The notes beneath the pieces are model-generated. The model saw nothing but the letters and a program-made list of their open reading frames with translations, had not been told where the DNA came from and made no database searches. Source: Propionibacteriaceae bacterium (lineage in GTDB: Bacteria > Actinomycetota > Actinomycetes > Propionibacteriales > Propionibacteriaceae). Taken from it: a DNA stretch of 35,869 bases. Below are positions 15,046-23,942 of this stretch, piece by piece. Where the stretch lies: assembly GCA_031267295.1 (NCBI GenBank), contig JAIRZI010000045.1, forward strand, positions 1 through 35,869, in the 5' to 3' direction. Position 1 is the stretch's first letter; each line of letters opens with the position of its first letter. The position numbers and the translations under genes are program-made.

Positions 15046-18000
15046 AACCGTAACACCACCAACCGCACCCGGCTATCAACTCGGCTATCCGTTGGATGGT
15101 ACCTCGTATGCGGTGCGGGAAAATTTCGTCGACATTCTCGGCAGGGAGCTTGTCGGGCCGATGAACGGTTCTGAGGAGGTCGTGCTACTGAGCCCGCGCC
15201 AGCTCTATTTAGCGGGATATCTGGCTCCGGTGAAGGTGGTAGAGACATCCGCCGAAACCGAAACCGAAACCGGACGAGATGATGACGGCAATCTGGTCGA
15301 GATGCTAGCCGATCCGGGAGCGCGGGCTGCGGGTCGTGGCGTACCGGTCGCCATAGTCGATTCCTCAGACGCTGATGATGAAGACGATGATGCCGAAGAT
15401 CGCGCACCAAAGTCTGGGTTGATGGCGGCATCGTCGATGGGGTTGCGGTTCCAAATTGGTATGGACGTGGAGTCTTTTCAGGTGACGGCATCATGGGGGT
15501 TGTACGAATCGGTGGCGACGGACAAGATATCGAAGTCGGGCCATCCGATTCGTCATTACAAGCGCACACCCATTGAAGAGCCACGCACCATCAAAGTTGC
15601 CGACTTACAGCTGGGTGTGACAAAGACGGTGCCGTTGCGTGATGCGGCGGTGTTGCGCATTGACCGGTACGACGACGCGGAACACGGTCGGCGGCTGATC
15701 GAAATCGCTTTGTGTAACGACCGGGAGACGCCGTTGCCAATCCCGTTGGGAATGTGGATGTGGCAAACGGGTATGCGGGTAGACGCTTGGGGCGCTGAGG
15801 TGTTCCTGCCGGTGCGCGACATGCTGGAGCAAGACTGGCAGGAACACGACGAAGAGGTCAGGCGACTGAATCTTCAGTACCGCGACAGGCTGGAGTTCGC
15901 GGTCGGACGGACGTGTTCGGTGGACTGGGTAGTCAAGGCTGGTTCGCGGCGAGCAACAGAGGTGTCTACGACGTGGGTGCCGACGGCGGAGACGCCGCAG
16001 ACTTTGGCCGGGTCGGTTGAGGGAGCACTGCTGAGCATGGATGCTTTGTCGGCAGCGGATGCGCAGGCTGTCAAGGCTGGATTAGCCCCATTGGTGGACG
16101 GCTACGGAGCGTGGCTTGATGTTCAGGAGTCCGCCGCAAAGAACCTGCCGCCATGGCTGGCCGAGACCGCCGATCTGGCGTTGTGGGAGGCGCGGCGCGC
16201 ACACCAGCGACTGGTGGACGGTTTGGAGTTCTTGGGGTCAGATGTGGAGGCGCTGCGGTGTTTCCAGTTTATGAACCGGGTCATGCGCGACCAGCGGGTC
16301 GCGTCGCAGGTAGCTGGGGAACGGGCGGGCAACCCGTCGGTATCGATCCAGCAGGCTCGTGACCAGGTGCTAACCGACAGTTCTGGGAATCAGGTGGCAG
16401 CTTGGCGTCCATTCCAGTTAGCGTTCATCCTGATGCAGCTTCGGGCGTTGACCGACCCGGCGGCGACTTTACGGAGCGCCGAGCACCAGGCGCAGGTCGA
16501 GTTGCTGTTCTTCCCGACCGGTGGCGGTAAGACCGAGGCGTATCTGGGGTTGGCTGCGTACACGTTCGCCATCCGCCGTCGCCAGGGCGTGATCAAGTTG
16601 GCAGACGATTCATTGGATGGGTTGGATGGCGTGTCGGTGTTGATGCGGTACACGTTGCGGTTGTTGACGGCGCAGCAGTTCCAGCGGGCGACGGCGTTGG
16701 TGTGCGCGGCAGAGTTGGCTCGCCGGGAGGATGAAGCGATGTGGGGTTCGACGCCGTTCCGAATCGGCTTATGGGTGGGCACAGATGTGTCCCCGAAGCA
16801 GTTCGAGGAGGCGAAGGAACAGCTCGATCGGGTCAATGACCATGGCGGCTATCGGCTACCGGTGTTACAGATCAAGCGCTGCCCGTGGTGTGGCACGCCG
16901 ATCACTCCGGCGCAAGTGAAGACCGACAAAACCATGCGGCGGGTCTATGTGTATTGCGGCGACGATCTGGCACGCTGCCCGTTCTCCAAAGGCGGCGGCA
17001 TCGTGGAAGGTCTGCCGGTGTTGACGGTGGACGAGGAGATATACCGACTGACCCCAGTGTTCGTGATTGCTACGGTCGATAAGTTCGCCCGACTGGCTCG
17101 GGAGGGTCATGCGGCATCGTTGTTCGGCTACGTGTCGAAGAAGTGTGGCAGACACGGCTACGTCCACCCGGACTACTTGGGTTGCACCATCACCACCCAG
17201 CACCAAGCCGAGGATGGCCATCCGAAGGCAACCATTACCCCAGTGAAGCGTCTGCGTCCGCCTGATTTGATTATCCAGGACGAGTTGCACCTGATCACGG
17301 GGGCTTTGGGCACATCGGTTGGTTTGTTCGAGGTCGCAGTCGAGACATTGTGTTCTTGGGAGGCTTCGGATGGCCAGCCGGTCAGGCCGCTGATCGTGGC
17401 ATCAACGGCGACAGTACGAAACGCCCGTGAACAGGTGCGCGGCTTGTATGGCCGGGCGGTGTCGATCTTCCCGCCACAGGTGTTGGACGTGGCCGACACG
17501 TATTTCTCCCGCGAGATGCCGGTAAACCGAGATCATCCGGGTCGCCGCTATGTCGGCATATCGGCTTATGGGGTGCGGCTGACGGCGGCTGAAATCCGGG
17601 TCGCCGAGACTCTGTTGGAGAGCGGGCAGTTGTTGTTCGACCAGGTGGGAGCGGTTGCGGATCCGTACATGACGTTGGTGGGCTATTTCAACGCAACCCG
17701 CGAGTTGGCCGGTATGCGTCGGTTCATTGACGACGACGTGTCCAGCCGAGTGAAACGTCCACGGCTTGGCTCTGGCTTCTCGCCCAGGCGAGGCGCATTC
17801 CCGAACGGCATTCTAGGAGTCGAGGAGTTGACCAGTCGGAATGACTCAGACCGGATCGCAAACGTGTTGAACCTGCTCGGCTTGGCGTTTGACCCGGACT
17901 ACGACACGACTACCGCCTATCAAGATCGGATGGCTCGCATTAAAGCTAAAGAGAAGGTGCCGCAGCGCAAAGAGAAAGACTCTCCGTTCGATGTGGTGCT

Positions 18001-18778
18001 GGCCACGTCGATGCTGCAAGTCGGTGTGGATGTGCCCCGGCTCGGCTTGATGCTGGTGGTTGGCCAGCCGAAGAACACCGCCGAGTACATCCAGGCATCC
18101 TCCCGCGTGGGCCGCGACACCGGCAGGGGTGTCGAGCGTGATAAGCCCGGCCTAGTGGTTACGCTAGCCAACTGGGCCAGACCGCGCGACCTGGTGCATT
18201 TTGAGCAGTTCCGCCACTACCACGACACGTTCTACGCCCAAGTTGAAGCGTTATCGGTCACACCGTACTCACCGACGTCGCTGGAACGCGGCATTGACGG
18301 GCTACTAGTATCGACCGTCAGGGTGCTGCAGGCTCCGCTTGACTACGGCCTATCACCGGAACGCAACGCCGGGCGGATTGCCGCGCAGCATGACGTGATC
18401 GCCAAGGCTGTGGAGCGGTTGAAGGCTCGAATCGCCACCGCAGCGCTAGACGACAAGGCCACCAGGCAGGCGTCCGACGCGCTGGCCAACCGACTCGACC
18501 GGTGGGCCGAGCGCGCCAGACACGCCGCCGCGATGAGCCAAGCGCTGGTGTATGAGCGGGTCGGCGGCACGGGGCAATTCCTGTCATTGATTGTATCGCC
18601 GGAGAATTTGCGGGCAGCCAGCGGGATGGGAGACCGAGCTCCGTTCGTCGTCGCCAACTCGATGCGCGAGGTGCAGCCTGAGATCAACGTACTCGTCTCA
18701 CCGCTACCCGACCGCATGTTCACCAGCACCCCCGGCGGCGTCGCCGGATGGACGTTGCCCGCCGAAGGAGATGACTGA
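15038..18778 (+). CDS. drmA: DISARM helicase DrmA
   Basis: The ATG at 15038 overlaps the upstream stop and is preferred over the track start at 15011, giving 1246 residues. Features in order: an N-terminal domain with SGLMAASSMGLRFQIG, typical of DrmA; Walker A FFPTGGGKTEAYLGLAAYT near residue 495; a Cys cluster (CPWCGTP, then CGDDLARCPF) probably binding zinc; a DEAH-like box QDELHLI near 747; motif III STATVRNA; and the second RecA lobe with ATSMLQVGVDVPRLGLM near 988 and QASSRVGRD. DrmA forms a complex with DrmB that loads on DNA with 5' single-stranded ends and is central to restriction by DISARM. It contains a CCGAAA hexamer repeated three times (15252-15269, in frame). Its separation from drmMI by the inversion module is unusual, since Class 1 loci usually run directly from one core gene to the next. 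Confidence 0.9.
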   Translation: MTETVTPPTAPGYQLGYPLDGTSYAVRENFVDILGRELVGPMNGSEEVVLLSPRQLYLAGYLAPVKVVETSAETETETGRDDDGNLVEMLADPGARAAGRGVPVAIVDSSDADDEDDDAEDRAPKSGLMAASSMGLRFQIGMDVESFQVTASWGLYESVATDKISKSGHPIRHYKRTPIEEPRTIKVADLQLGVTKTVPLRDAAVLRIDRYDDAEHGRRLIEIALCNDRETPLPIPLGMWMWQTGMRVDAWGAEVFLPVRDMLEQDWQEHDEEVRRLNLQYRDRLEFAVGRTCSVDWVVKAGSRRATEVSTTWVPTAETPQTLAGSVEGALLSMDALSAADAQAVKAGLAPLVDGYGAWLDVQESAAKNLPPWLAETADLALWEARRAHQRLVDGLEFLGSDVEALRCFQFMNRVMRDQRVASQVAGERAGNPSVSIQQARDQVLTDSSGNQVAAWRPFQLAFILMQLRALTDPAATLRSAEHQAQVELLFFPTGGGKTEAYLGLAAYTFAIRRRQGVIKLADDSLDGLDGVSVLMRYTLRLLTAQQFQRATALVCAAELARREDEAMWGSTPFRIGLWVGTDVSPKQFEEAKEQLDRVNDHGGYRLPVLQIKRCPWCGTPITPAQVKTDKTMRRVYVYCGDDLARCPFSKGGGIVEGLPVLTVDEEIYRLTPVFVIATVDKFARLAREGHAASLFGYVSKKCGRHGYVHPDYLGCTITTQHQAEDGHPKATITPVKRLRPPDLIIQDELHLITGALGTSVGLFEVAVETLCSWEASDGQPVRPLIVASTATVRNAREQVRGLYGRAVSIFPPQVLDVADTYFSREMPVNRDHPGRRYVGISAYGVRLTAAEIRVAETLLESGQLLFDQVGAVADPYMTLVGYFNATRELAGMRRFIDDDVSSRVKRPRLGSGFSPRRGAFPNGILGVEELTSRNDSDRIANVLNLLGLAFDPDYDTTTAYQDRMARIKAKEKVPQRKEKDSPFDVVLATSMLQVGVDVPRLGLMLVVGQPKNTAEYIQASSRVGRDTGRGVERDKPGLVVTLANWARPRDLVHFEQFRHYHDTFYAQVEALSVTPYSPTSLERGIDGLLVSTVRVLQAPLDYGLSPERNAGRIAAQHDVIAKAVERLKARIATAALDDKATRQASDALANRLDRWAERARHAAAMSQALVYERVGGTGQFLSLIVSPENLRAASGMGDRAPFVVANSMREVQPEINVLVSPLPDRMFTSTPGGVAGWTLPAEGDD

Positions 18779-18780
18779 CC

Positions 18781-20853
18781 ATGACTATGACCGAGACCAT
18801 GACCGAGACCATCGCTGCTTTCGAAGCGCCCGTCATGTTGGAAGATACCCAAACCCTCGACCCGCTGGCCGATGCCGAAGAAGCCAACGCCAAGAACCGT
18901 GCTAAGGTCGGCACCGCCCGTCCCTCGTCGCTGCTCTACACGTACGGGCCAGGGTCGATTATGGATTTGCCGAACTTCTCAGTCATGCCCGCCGGATTGG
19001 ACGACTGGGAGCCGATCTGGAGATGTCGCTCCCAGATTCCAGTCATCGCTGAACCGCGCCTGCTGGACGTGGTGCGCCTCCACCTAGGGCCGCAGGTGGA
19101 CTCACTGCGCCCCTATCCGTGGCAACCATCCCGTGGGTTCGGCACCCAGGAAGGCTCCGACCTGGGCATCCCAGCCAGAGTGTTCCCGCAATGGCTGCGC
19201 TGCACCGGCTGCGACTACCTCGGCCCGCTTCCCCGGTTCACATATGAGAACACCCACCCGTTCCGGCCTGACCGAGCTGAGTTCACTCACACCGGCTGCC
19301 CTGGTCGTAGCGGGCAAAGCTTCGGAAAGCGCAAAAGTTCCGCCGTCCCGACTCCGCATCTACTGACCTGCACCAACGGGCATCTGGACGAGTTTCCCTA
19401 CGCGCTGTGGGTTCACAACGGCCTGCCGTGCCCGAACACCGATCCGGGCGTGATCCCTGACTTGAAGATGCGCGACGCGAATCTGGGAAAGTCTGTCGGC
19501 TCCACTATTAGCTGCGGAGCCTGCGGCGCGAAGCGCGGCATGGCCGAAGCCCAAGGTGAGGTTGGCAAGCAGAAACTTCCCCAAACCTGCCGTGGGCGAC
19601 ATCCGCACTTGGGCGCGTTCGATCCAAGCTGCGACGCCAAGCCGACGCTGATCATGATGGGCGCGTCCAACCTGTGGTTTCCGTCCACCCAGTCGGTTAT
19701 CGTCATGCCGCGCACAGATGCGAACAAGACCGAAGCCATCGCTGACCATCTGCGAGCCGAACTGGGTCTGGACTCGCTCCGGCAGTTCGGCGACCAAATT
19801 GCCGTCATTCGTGCGCTCGCGGCTGCCCGAAGCATCGACCTGATCGGCGTGACCGATGCGGATATCCATGCGATTGTCGCTGATGCGCTCAAACCGGCAG
19901 ATTCCGTTGAGGAACGGATGGAGAAGCTCGCCCGCTGGGATCCGGTAGAACTTCTCGTCTCCGAATGGGACTACCTGCAACGCCCAACCCTGTTCGCTCA
20001 GCAGGAGAACTCGTCTGGGCTGATGGTCACCGAGATGCCGCTCGGCGACAGCTTGCGTCCCGGAATCACACGGGTTGTCGCGGTGAACAAGATGAAGAAG
20101 ATCAACGCCGTTCTCGGCTTCACCCGCCTTGACGAAATGGATCGGGCGGGCGACCTCGCTTCCCGGCTGGTCAAGCTCACCAGGGATCGCAAGCCCCGCT
20201 GGGTGCCCGCCACCGAGGACCGGGGCGAAGGCATCTTCCTGCAACTCGACCTCAACGCTGTGGAGGCTTGGGAGCGGCAGGTGCTCGGCTCAGCCTTATG
20301 GGAAGCCCACCGGGCGGCGCACTACCGCAACTTCAAGAACCGCTACTCTGAGACCGCCCAGTGGGTCAATCCCGACACCCGGCTGCCAAAGCCGCGCTAC
20401 TGGCTGCTCCACACTCTCGCGCACATCCTCATCCGCGAGATGGCGATGTTGTGTGGCTATGGGGCAGCGTCTTTGAGCGAGCGTATCTACGGCTGGAGCC
20501 AGTCTGCCAACCGTGCCGCCGCTGCCGGGCTACTGATCTGCACCACTGCGTCCGACTCAGAAGGGACTCTCGGCGGACTGGTCGCTCTGTCCGACCCGGT
20601 GCGGCTGCAAGGGATTGTTGAATCGGCGTTGCGCCGAGCCTGCCGCTGCTCATCTGACCCACTGTGCGCGACCCGAACCCCAGGTTCCAGCGAGGATTTC
20701 CTACACGGCGCGGCCTGCCATTGCTGCGCATTCGCGTCGGAGACCAGTTGCGAGCGCTCCAACCGGTTCCTTGATCGCCGCTTCCTGCTCGACCTGCCTC
20801 AACCAGTCGGCGAGCCAACCGTGCCCGGCTTCTTCGGGAGAATTTATGCCTGA
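18781..20853 (+). CDS. drmB: DISARM DUF1998 protein DrmB
   Basis: This 690-residue protein starts two bases after the drmA stop. The N-terminal RPSSLLYTYGPGSIMDLPN is typical of DrmB. Several Cys pairs follow (CTGCDYLG, CTNGHLDEF, CGACGAKRG). The C-terminal DUF1998 part has LLHTLAHILIREMAMLCGYG, ICTTASDSEGTLGGL, and Cys-rich CRCSSDPLC and CHCCAF, probably zinc-binding. DUF1998 is shared with the MrfA helicase-nuclease. DrmB partners DrmA in DNA binding and supports its ATPase. The first codons contain a duplicated 12-mer (ATGACCGAGACC at 18787 and 18799), giving MTMTETMTET with three in-frame ATGs, so the exact start is uncertain by a few codons. It overlaps drmC by 8 nt. Confidence 0.92.
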   Translation: MTMTETMTETIAAFEAPVMLEDTQTLDPLADAEEANAKNRAKVGTARPSSLLYTYGPGSIMDLPNFSVMPAGLDDWEPIWRCRSQIPVIAEPRLLDVVRLHLGPQVDSLRPYPWQPSRGFGTQEGSDLGIPARVFPQWLRCTGCDYLGPLPRFTYENTHPFRPDRAEFTHTGCPGRSGQSFGKRKSSAVPTPHLLTCTNGHLDEFPYALWVHNGLPCPNTDPGVIPDLKMRDANLGKSVGSTISCGACGAKRGMAEAQGEVGKQKLPQTCRGRHPHLGAFDPSCDAKPTLIMMGASNLWFPSTQSVIVMPRTDANKTEAIADHLRAELGLDSLRQFGDQIAVIRALAAARSIDLIGVTDADIHAIVADALKPADSVEERMEKLARWDPVELLVSEWDYLQRPTLFAQQENSSGLMVTEMPLGDSLRPGITRVVAVNKMKKINAVLGFTRLDEMDRAGDLASRLVKLTRDRKPRWVPATEDRGEGIFLQLDLNAVEAWERQVLGSALWEAHRAAHYRNFKNRYSETAQWVNPDTRLPKPRYWLLHTLAHILIREMAMLCGYGAASLSERIYGWSQSANRAAAAGLLICTTASDSEGTLGGLVALSDPVRLQGIVESALRRACRCSSDPLCATRTPGSSEDFLHGAACHCCAFASETSCERSNRFLDRRFLLDLPQPVGEPTVPGFFGRIYA

Positions 20854-21547
20854 CAATCCGTTCACCGCGCTCGGCGCGTACCTCACTTCGACCGAAGCCG
20901 AGGCTCTCGCCGTGCTCCTTGAGAACGGGCAGCACATCTCTCTTGCCGTCAACAGCGTCAACCAATCCCGGCGCGAGAAAGCCAAGAAGTTGCTGGCCGA
21001 CGCGGGTATCAGCCATACCGAACCCAGGTTTGCCGGGGCGGTATTACGCTCTGTCGTCGGAGCCAAGTCCGTTCTCCATGACCTAGTCCCAGTGTGGACG
21101 ATGCCCGGTAACGAGGCCGACACTGGACACTTGACCGGCGAGTTCTCCCGGCTCGTCCACAACGCTAGAATCTCAATCACCTGCGCCACCTACAACTTCG
21201 AGACCACCTCCCAGATGTGGGATGCCCTCAAACAAGCCGCCGAGCGGCTCGACATAGCCGTGACTGTCTATCTTGATGCCTCCGCCTCCGCTTCTGCCGC
21301 TGTCAAGACCCGGTTGGCTAAAGCGACGGTGTACCGGTCGTCCAACATCGCCGGGAAACTAATCCGTAGTCACGCCAAGTTCGTTATCATCGACCACACC
21401 CTCGTCCTACTCACCAGCGCCAACTTCTCCTGGTCGGCCGAGAACCGCAACATCGAGTTTGGTCTACTTGTCCATGATGCCACGCTCGCCACCAGTGTCG
21501 AATCCACGATGGTTTCCAAGCACGGCACCTTGTACGAAATTGTGTAG
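20846..21547 (+). CDS. drmC: DISARM phospholipase D-like protein DrmC
   Basis: The true start is the ATG at 20846 (MPDNPFTALGAYL), with GGGAG 5 nt upstream and an 8-nt overlap with drmB. The track's longer ORF from 20615 runs through drmB in another frame. The 233-residue product has one HKD-type motif, SHAKFVIIDHTLVLLTSANF, followed by NRNIEFGLL, as in PLD-family nucleases that dimerise to complete the active site. DrmC is a core DISARM gene but was reported as dispensable for protection in the system studied experimentally. It is the last gene of the operon and is followed by a stem-loop. Confidence 0.9.
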   Translation: MPDNPFTALGAYLTSTEAEALAVLLENGQHISLAVNSVNQSRREKAKKLLADAGISHTEPRFAGAVLRSVVGAKSVLHDLVPVWTMPGNEADTGHLTGEFSRLVHNARISITCATYNFETTSQMWDALKQAAERLDIAVTVYLDASASASAAVKTRLAKATVYRSSNIAGKLIRSHAKFVIIDHTLVLLTSANFSWSAENRNIEFGLLVHDATLATSVESTMVSKHGTLYEIV

Positions 21548-21565
21548 ACAACGTCGCGTACTCAA

Positions 21566-21591
21566 TCAGCGGGCATCCCACGACCCGCTGA
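21566..21591 (+). terminator. Stem-loop after drmC, possible operon terminator
   Basis: TCAGCGGG and CCCGCTGA form a perfect 8-bp stem with a 10-nt loop, starting 19 nt after the drmC stop. No T-run follows, so it is either a weak intrinsic terminator or an mRNA-stabilising 3' hairpin. I recognise nothing in the ~140 bp between it and the IS element. Confidence 0.4.
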
Positions 21592-21725
21592 CGACAGTCT
21601 TCGACTTGGCGGTGTCACTGAACGATGTACCGTATTCATACAGCCCTGACGGACCGCTACCGTTGCCTGACAGCGAATTTGGCTATGCATTTAAGAACTG
21701 TTCCCTCTCCAGGCGATGCATTCCA

Positions 21726-21735
21726 AGTAGTGCCA
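21726..21735 (+). repeat. Left copy of a 10-bp direct repeat flanking the IS (AGTAGTGCCA)
   Basis: AGTAGTGCCA occurs here and at 23365-23374, just outside the terminal repeats of the IS1634-family element, consistent with a target-site duplication. The last two bases overlap the left terminal repeat as I have drawn it, so the exact element ends may be off by 2-3 bases. Confidence 0.5.
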
Positions 21736-23361
21736 CCCGAGTTCGCCATTTTAGTGCGGAATGGTTTGTAGTTGGTTGAGGATGGTTGTGGTGGTTTGGG
21801 GTATTGCTGGTGGGATGGTGGTTTGTTGTCCGTTGATGTTGATGGTGGCGGAGCGTAGTGGTTGTAGTAGGTTTCTGAAGCGTTTCAGGGTGAGGCCGGT
21901 GCGGGTTTTGATGGTTCTGGTGATGGCGAGTGCGGCGAATACGGTGGTTAGATGGGTGTCTATTGAGTCTCGTTGCCGGTGGAAGATTGGTTGGGCTTTC
22001 AAGTCGTGTTTACTCATTTCTGAATGATGTTTCGACTTCGAAGAGTTGGTGGTAAGCGGTAATGATTTGTTGTGGATCGGTGATGTTGAGGTCGAGGTTC
22101 GTTATATAGCCTTTGATACCGGCTCGTAGACGGGCTTGTTCAACAAGGGTGGTGTTAATGCTTGGTTGACCGCCCCGTATGCTCACGAACCGGTTCGTTG
22201 ATACTGGACGGGTTCCTTCGCTTACTTGTAACGCTTTAGCGATTTGTTTATCAATGTTACGCAAATCAAGACTCGCTCGTTTCTGTCGATACTGGTAGAC
22301 AACATTCCAGTCTCGGGGTTTAGTTAACGTGCCTTGAGTCCAGTTCTCAACAAAAACTTGCCCATCGGTGACAGGTTTTCCAACACTAGTTGTGTATTCA
22401 CTGATCGAGTACGGTGTTTTTTTGACTCTGGAACCAACAATGAATTTAAACCCGGCGTCTTCTAACACGCCAAGATTCGTTTCAGATAACATGCCAGCAT
22501 CAGCAACGATCGTTACCCCGGAAAGATCATGATCGGAAACGAAAGCTTCAACCACCGGAAGAATAGTAAGCGTCTCGGCTTTATTCCCCTCGAAAGACTG
22601 CACAGCGAGCGGGAAACCATCAACATTAACAAGCAACCCCACAATGATTTGTGGTTCTAAACGCCGTTCTTTCGAATACCCCGGTATCCGGTAATCATCT
22701 TCTTGATGAACCTCGAAATATAGTGTTGTCACATCGTAAAGCAGTAAACCTAAACCGTTCGAACCAACATGAGCGAAACACGCCCGCTGCAACAAACCCC
22801 GATAATCTTGTTCCTGGCAACGACGCAAACTCCGATAGATTCCCGACACGGAACCCGAACAAACACCCAAATCTTCTAACACCCGAATCGAATCCAGTTT
22901 CGATGTCGGTTCCACAACCCGCGCTAACACCAACCGCCGAAACACCTCATCATCAAGCAACCCGAAACCAAGCTGAACCCACAACTGCTCCAACGCATCC
23001 CACAACACCGAAGAGAAAGTACGAACAACCTCAACAGTTGAACCACCCTCACCAGGAAACAGTGAATCCTGACCAGCATGAATCAACCTGTCAGCCTCCG
23101 CGACCAACAACGCAACCTCAACCTCACTACAACCAGAACCCACATGAGTCATATCTTTCCGACCACCATGTTCAGACCACACCACCTGAACAGCAACCGC
23201 CCCAGAAGCAGTCCCAACCCTACGAACATAAGCCACAACCCCAATCTACCCCCCAAACCAACCACCACCTTAGTGCGGAAAAACCCACCCCAAAAACAAC
23301 AAAACACCTAACCAAAACAACAACCAACACCAAAACCCACAAAAAGCGACGAACTCGGGTG
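21734..23361 (-). mobile_element. IS1634-family insertion sequence
   Basis: The element of ~1.63 kb is bounded by a perfect 12-bp terminal inverted repeat, CACCCGAGTTCG at 21734-21745 and its reverse complement at 23350-23361, with weaker similarity continuing inward. A 10-bp direct repeat lies just outside. It carries one transposase gene, on the minus strand, now frameshifted. It sits between the DISARM operon and a truncated IS3-like element. Confidence 0.75.
21751..23236 (-). pseudogene. IS1634-family DDE transposase, frameshifted
   Basis: The N-terminal 408 residues (22010-23236) have the family's LLLYDVTTLYFE (first Asp), VTIVADAGMLSE (second Asp) and FEVETSFR (Glu) motifs. Directly after the Glu motif the frame hits a stop. 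Homologous sequence resumes one base over as MSKHDLKAQPIFHRQRDS, then LRSATININGQQ, to the natural end at 21751. Removing one A from AGAAATGAG at about 22013-22020 on the minus strand would restore a ~490-residue transposase. The gene is therefore probably inactivated by a 1-nt insertion. Programmed frameshifting is not typical of this family, and a sequencing error is possible. Confidence 0.8.
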
Positions 23362-23364
23362 CAT

Positions 23365-23374
23365 AGTAGTGCCA
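23365..23374 (+). repeat. Right copy of the 10-bp direct repeat flanking the IS
   Basis: AGTAGTGCCA, identical to 21726-21735; a candidate target-site duplication of the IS1634-family insertion. Confidence 0.5.
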
Positions 23375-23391
23375 TCGGCTGAGTGATTCGG

Positions 23392-23535
23392 TGAACCGCT
23401 CTGGGTTTGGTGGAGGGTTTGATTCCGCGAAAGGATCAGATCATGTCTGTAGCTAGGAAGTATCCTGATGAGTTGAGGCTCCAGGCTGTGCGGTTTGTGT
23501 TGGATGCTCGGGAGCAGGAACCGGAATTCGAAGCC
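23392..23535 (+). mobile_element. Truncated IS3-family element (left end plus start of OrfA)
   Basis: TGAACCGCTCTGGGTTTGGT at 23392 resembles the TGAACCGC-type left terminus of IS3-family elements. An ATG at 23443 opens MSVARKYPDELRLQAVRFVL, the start of an IS3-type OrfA, which is lost after about 28 codons. The rest of the 23407..23736 track ORF runs through unrelated CA-rich DNA and then antisense through a tRNA. The fragment is dead. A small perfect hairpin (CGAAGCC-CTA-GGCTTCG) lies at the break point. Confidence 0.6.
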
Positions 23536-23647
23536 CTAGGCTTCGCCATCATCGGCAACAAACACACTCAACAACAAGCACAAAAAAACACCACCAACCC
23601 AACCCACAACACCCACGATGTCCAGGGTTTGAACATTACCCATCAGG

Positions 23648-23720
23648 TGGAGCATAGGGGACTCGAACCCCTGACCTGTTCGTTGCGAACGAACCGCGCT
23701 ACCACCTGCGCTAATGCCCC
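23648..23720 (-). tRNA. tRNA-Ala (anticodon CGC)
   Basis: The minus strand folds into a complete 73-nt cloverleaf. The acceptor is GGGGCAT with ATGCTCC, including the G3-U70 wobble that identifies alanine tRNAs. The D arm is GCGC/GCGC, the anticodon stem is GTTCG/CGAAC with loop TTCGCAA, and the T arm is AGGGG-TTCGAGT-CCCCT. The anticodon CGC reads GCG. The 3' CCA is not encoded (CC followed by T). Its 3' end faces the island, the usual side for integration of mobile elements, although I found no second copy of the 3' end within the window. Confidence 0.95.
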
Positions 23721-23750
23721 ACTGCTTTGTATTTAGCAGTAGCGAAAGTG

Positions 23751-23756
23751 ATTCTA
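23751..23756 (-). promoter_or_regulatory. Candidate -10 box of the tRNA-Ala promoter
   Basis: On the minus strand TAGAAT lies ~30 nt upstream of the tRNA 5' end and fits a -10 element. No strong -35 is visible. Confidence 0.3.
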
Positions 23757-23879
23757 TCATCGGGTACTGGAGCCGGGGAAACTCGTAGGATTTCGTAAGC
23801 AGACATACCTAGCGGTAGTGTTTTTCCTTGCCTGGCGAGGGGCGAGGCGCCCGTCATCGACTAGCTGATGGCCGTGCGG

Positions 23880-23907
23880 TTGCGCGCTGTCCTCTTTCGG
23901 GTAGTAC
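23880..23907 (+). promoter_or_regulatory. Candidate promoter of rplY-pth
   Basis: TTGCGC (23880-23885) and TAGTAC (23902-23907) are separated by 16 bp and lie ~36 nt upstream of rplY, a plausible housekeeping promoter. Identified by eye only. Confidence 0.3.
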
Positions 23908-23942
23908 AACTTTATGTACCGAAAATTGAGAGAGAGTGACCG

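Noticed and set aside
20615-20845. N-terminal extension of drmC in the ORF track
   Set aside because: It overlaps drmB in another frame. The ATG at 20846 has a good ribosome binding site and begins the family-like sequence.
22651-23382. 243-residue Pro/Thr/Gln-rich plus-strand ORF
   Set aside because: Antisense shadow of the IS1634 transposase; low-complexity composition and no start signal.
1035-23395. 13-bp direct repeat GTGATTCGGTGAA at 1035-1047 and 23383-23395, at both island edges, as possible attachment sites
   Set aside because: Several 13-mers are expected to recur by chance in a 36-kb window. The left copy is the coding end of the permease, and the right one runs into the IS3 terminal repeat. 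Not used as evidence.
23407-23736. 109-residue plus-strand ORF
   Set aside because: Joins an IS3 OrfA stub to CA-rich DNA and antisense tRNA (the EPLTCSLRTNRATT string is typical of translated tRNA). Only the first ~28 codons have meaning.
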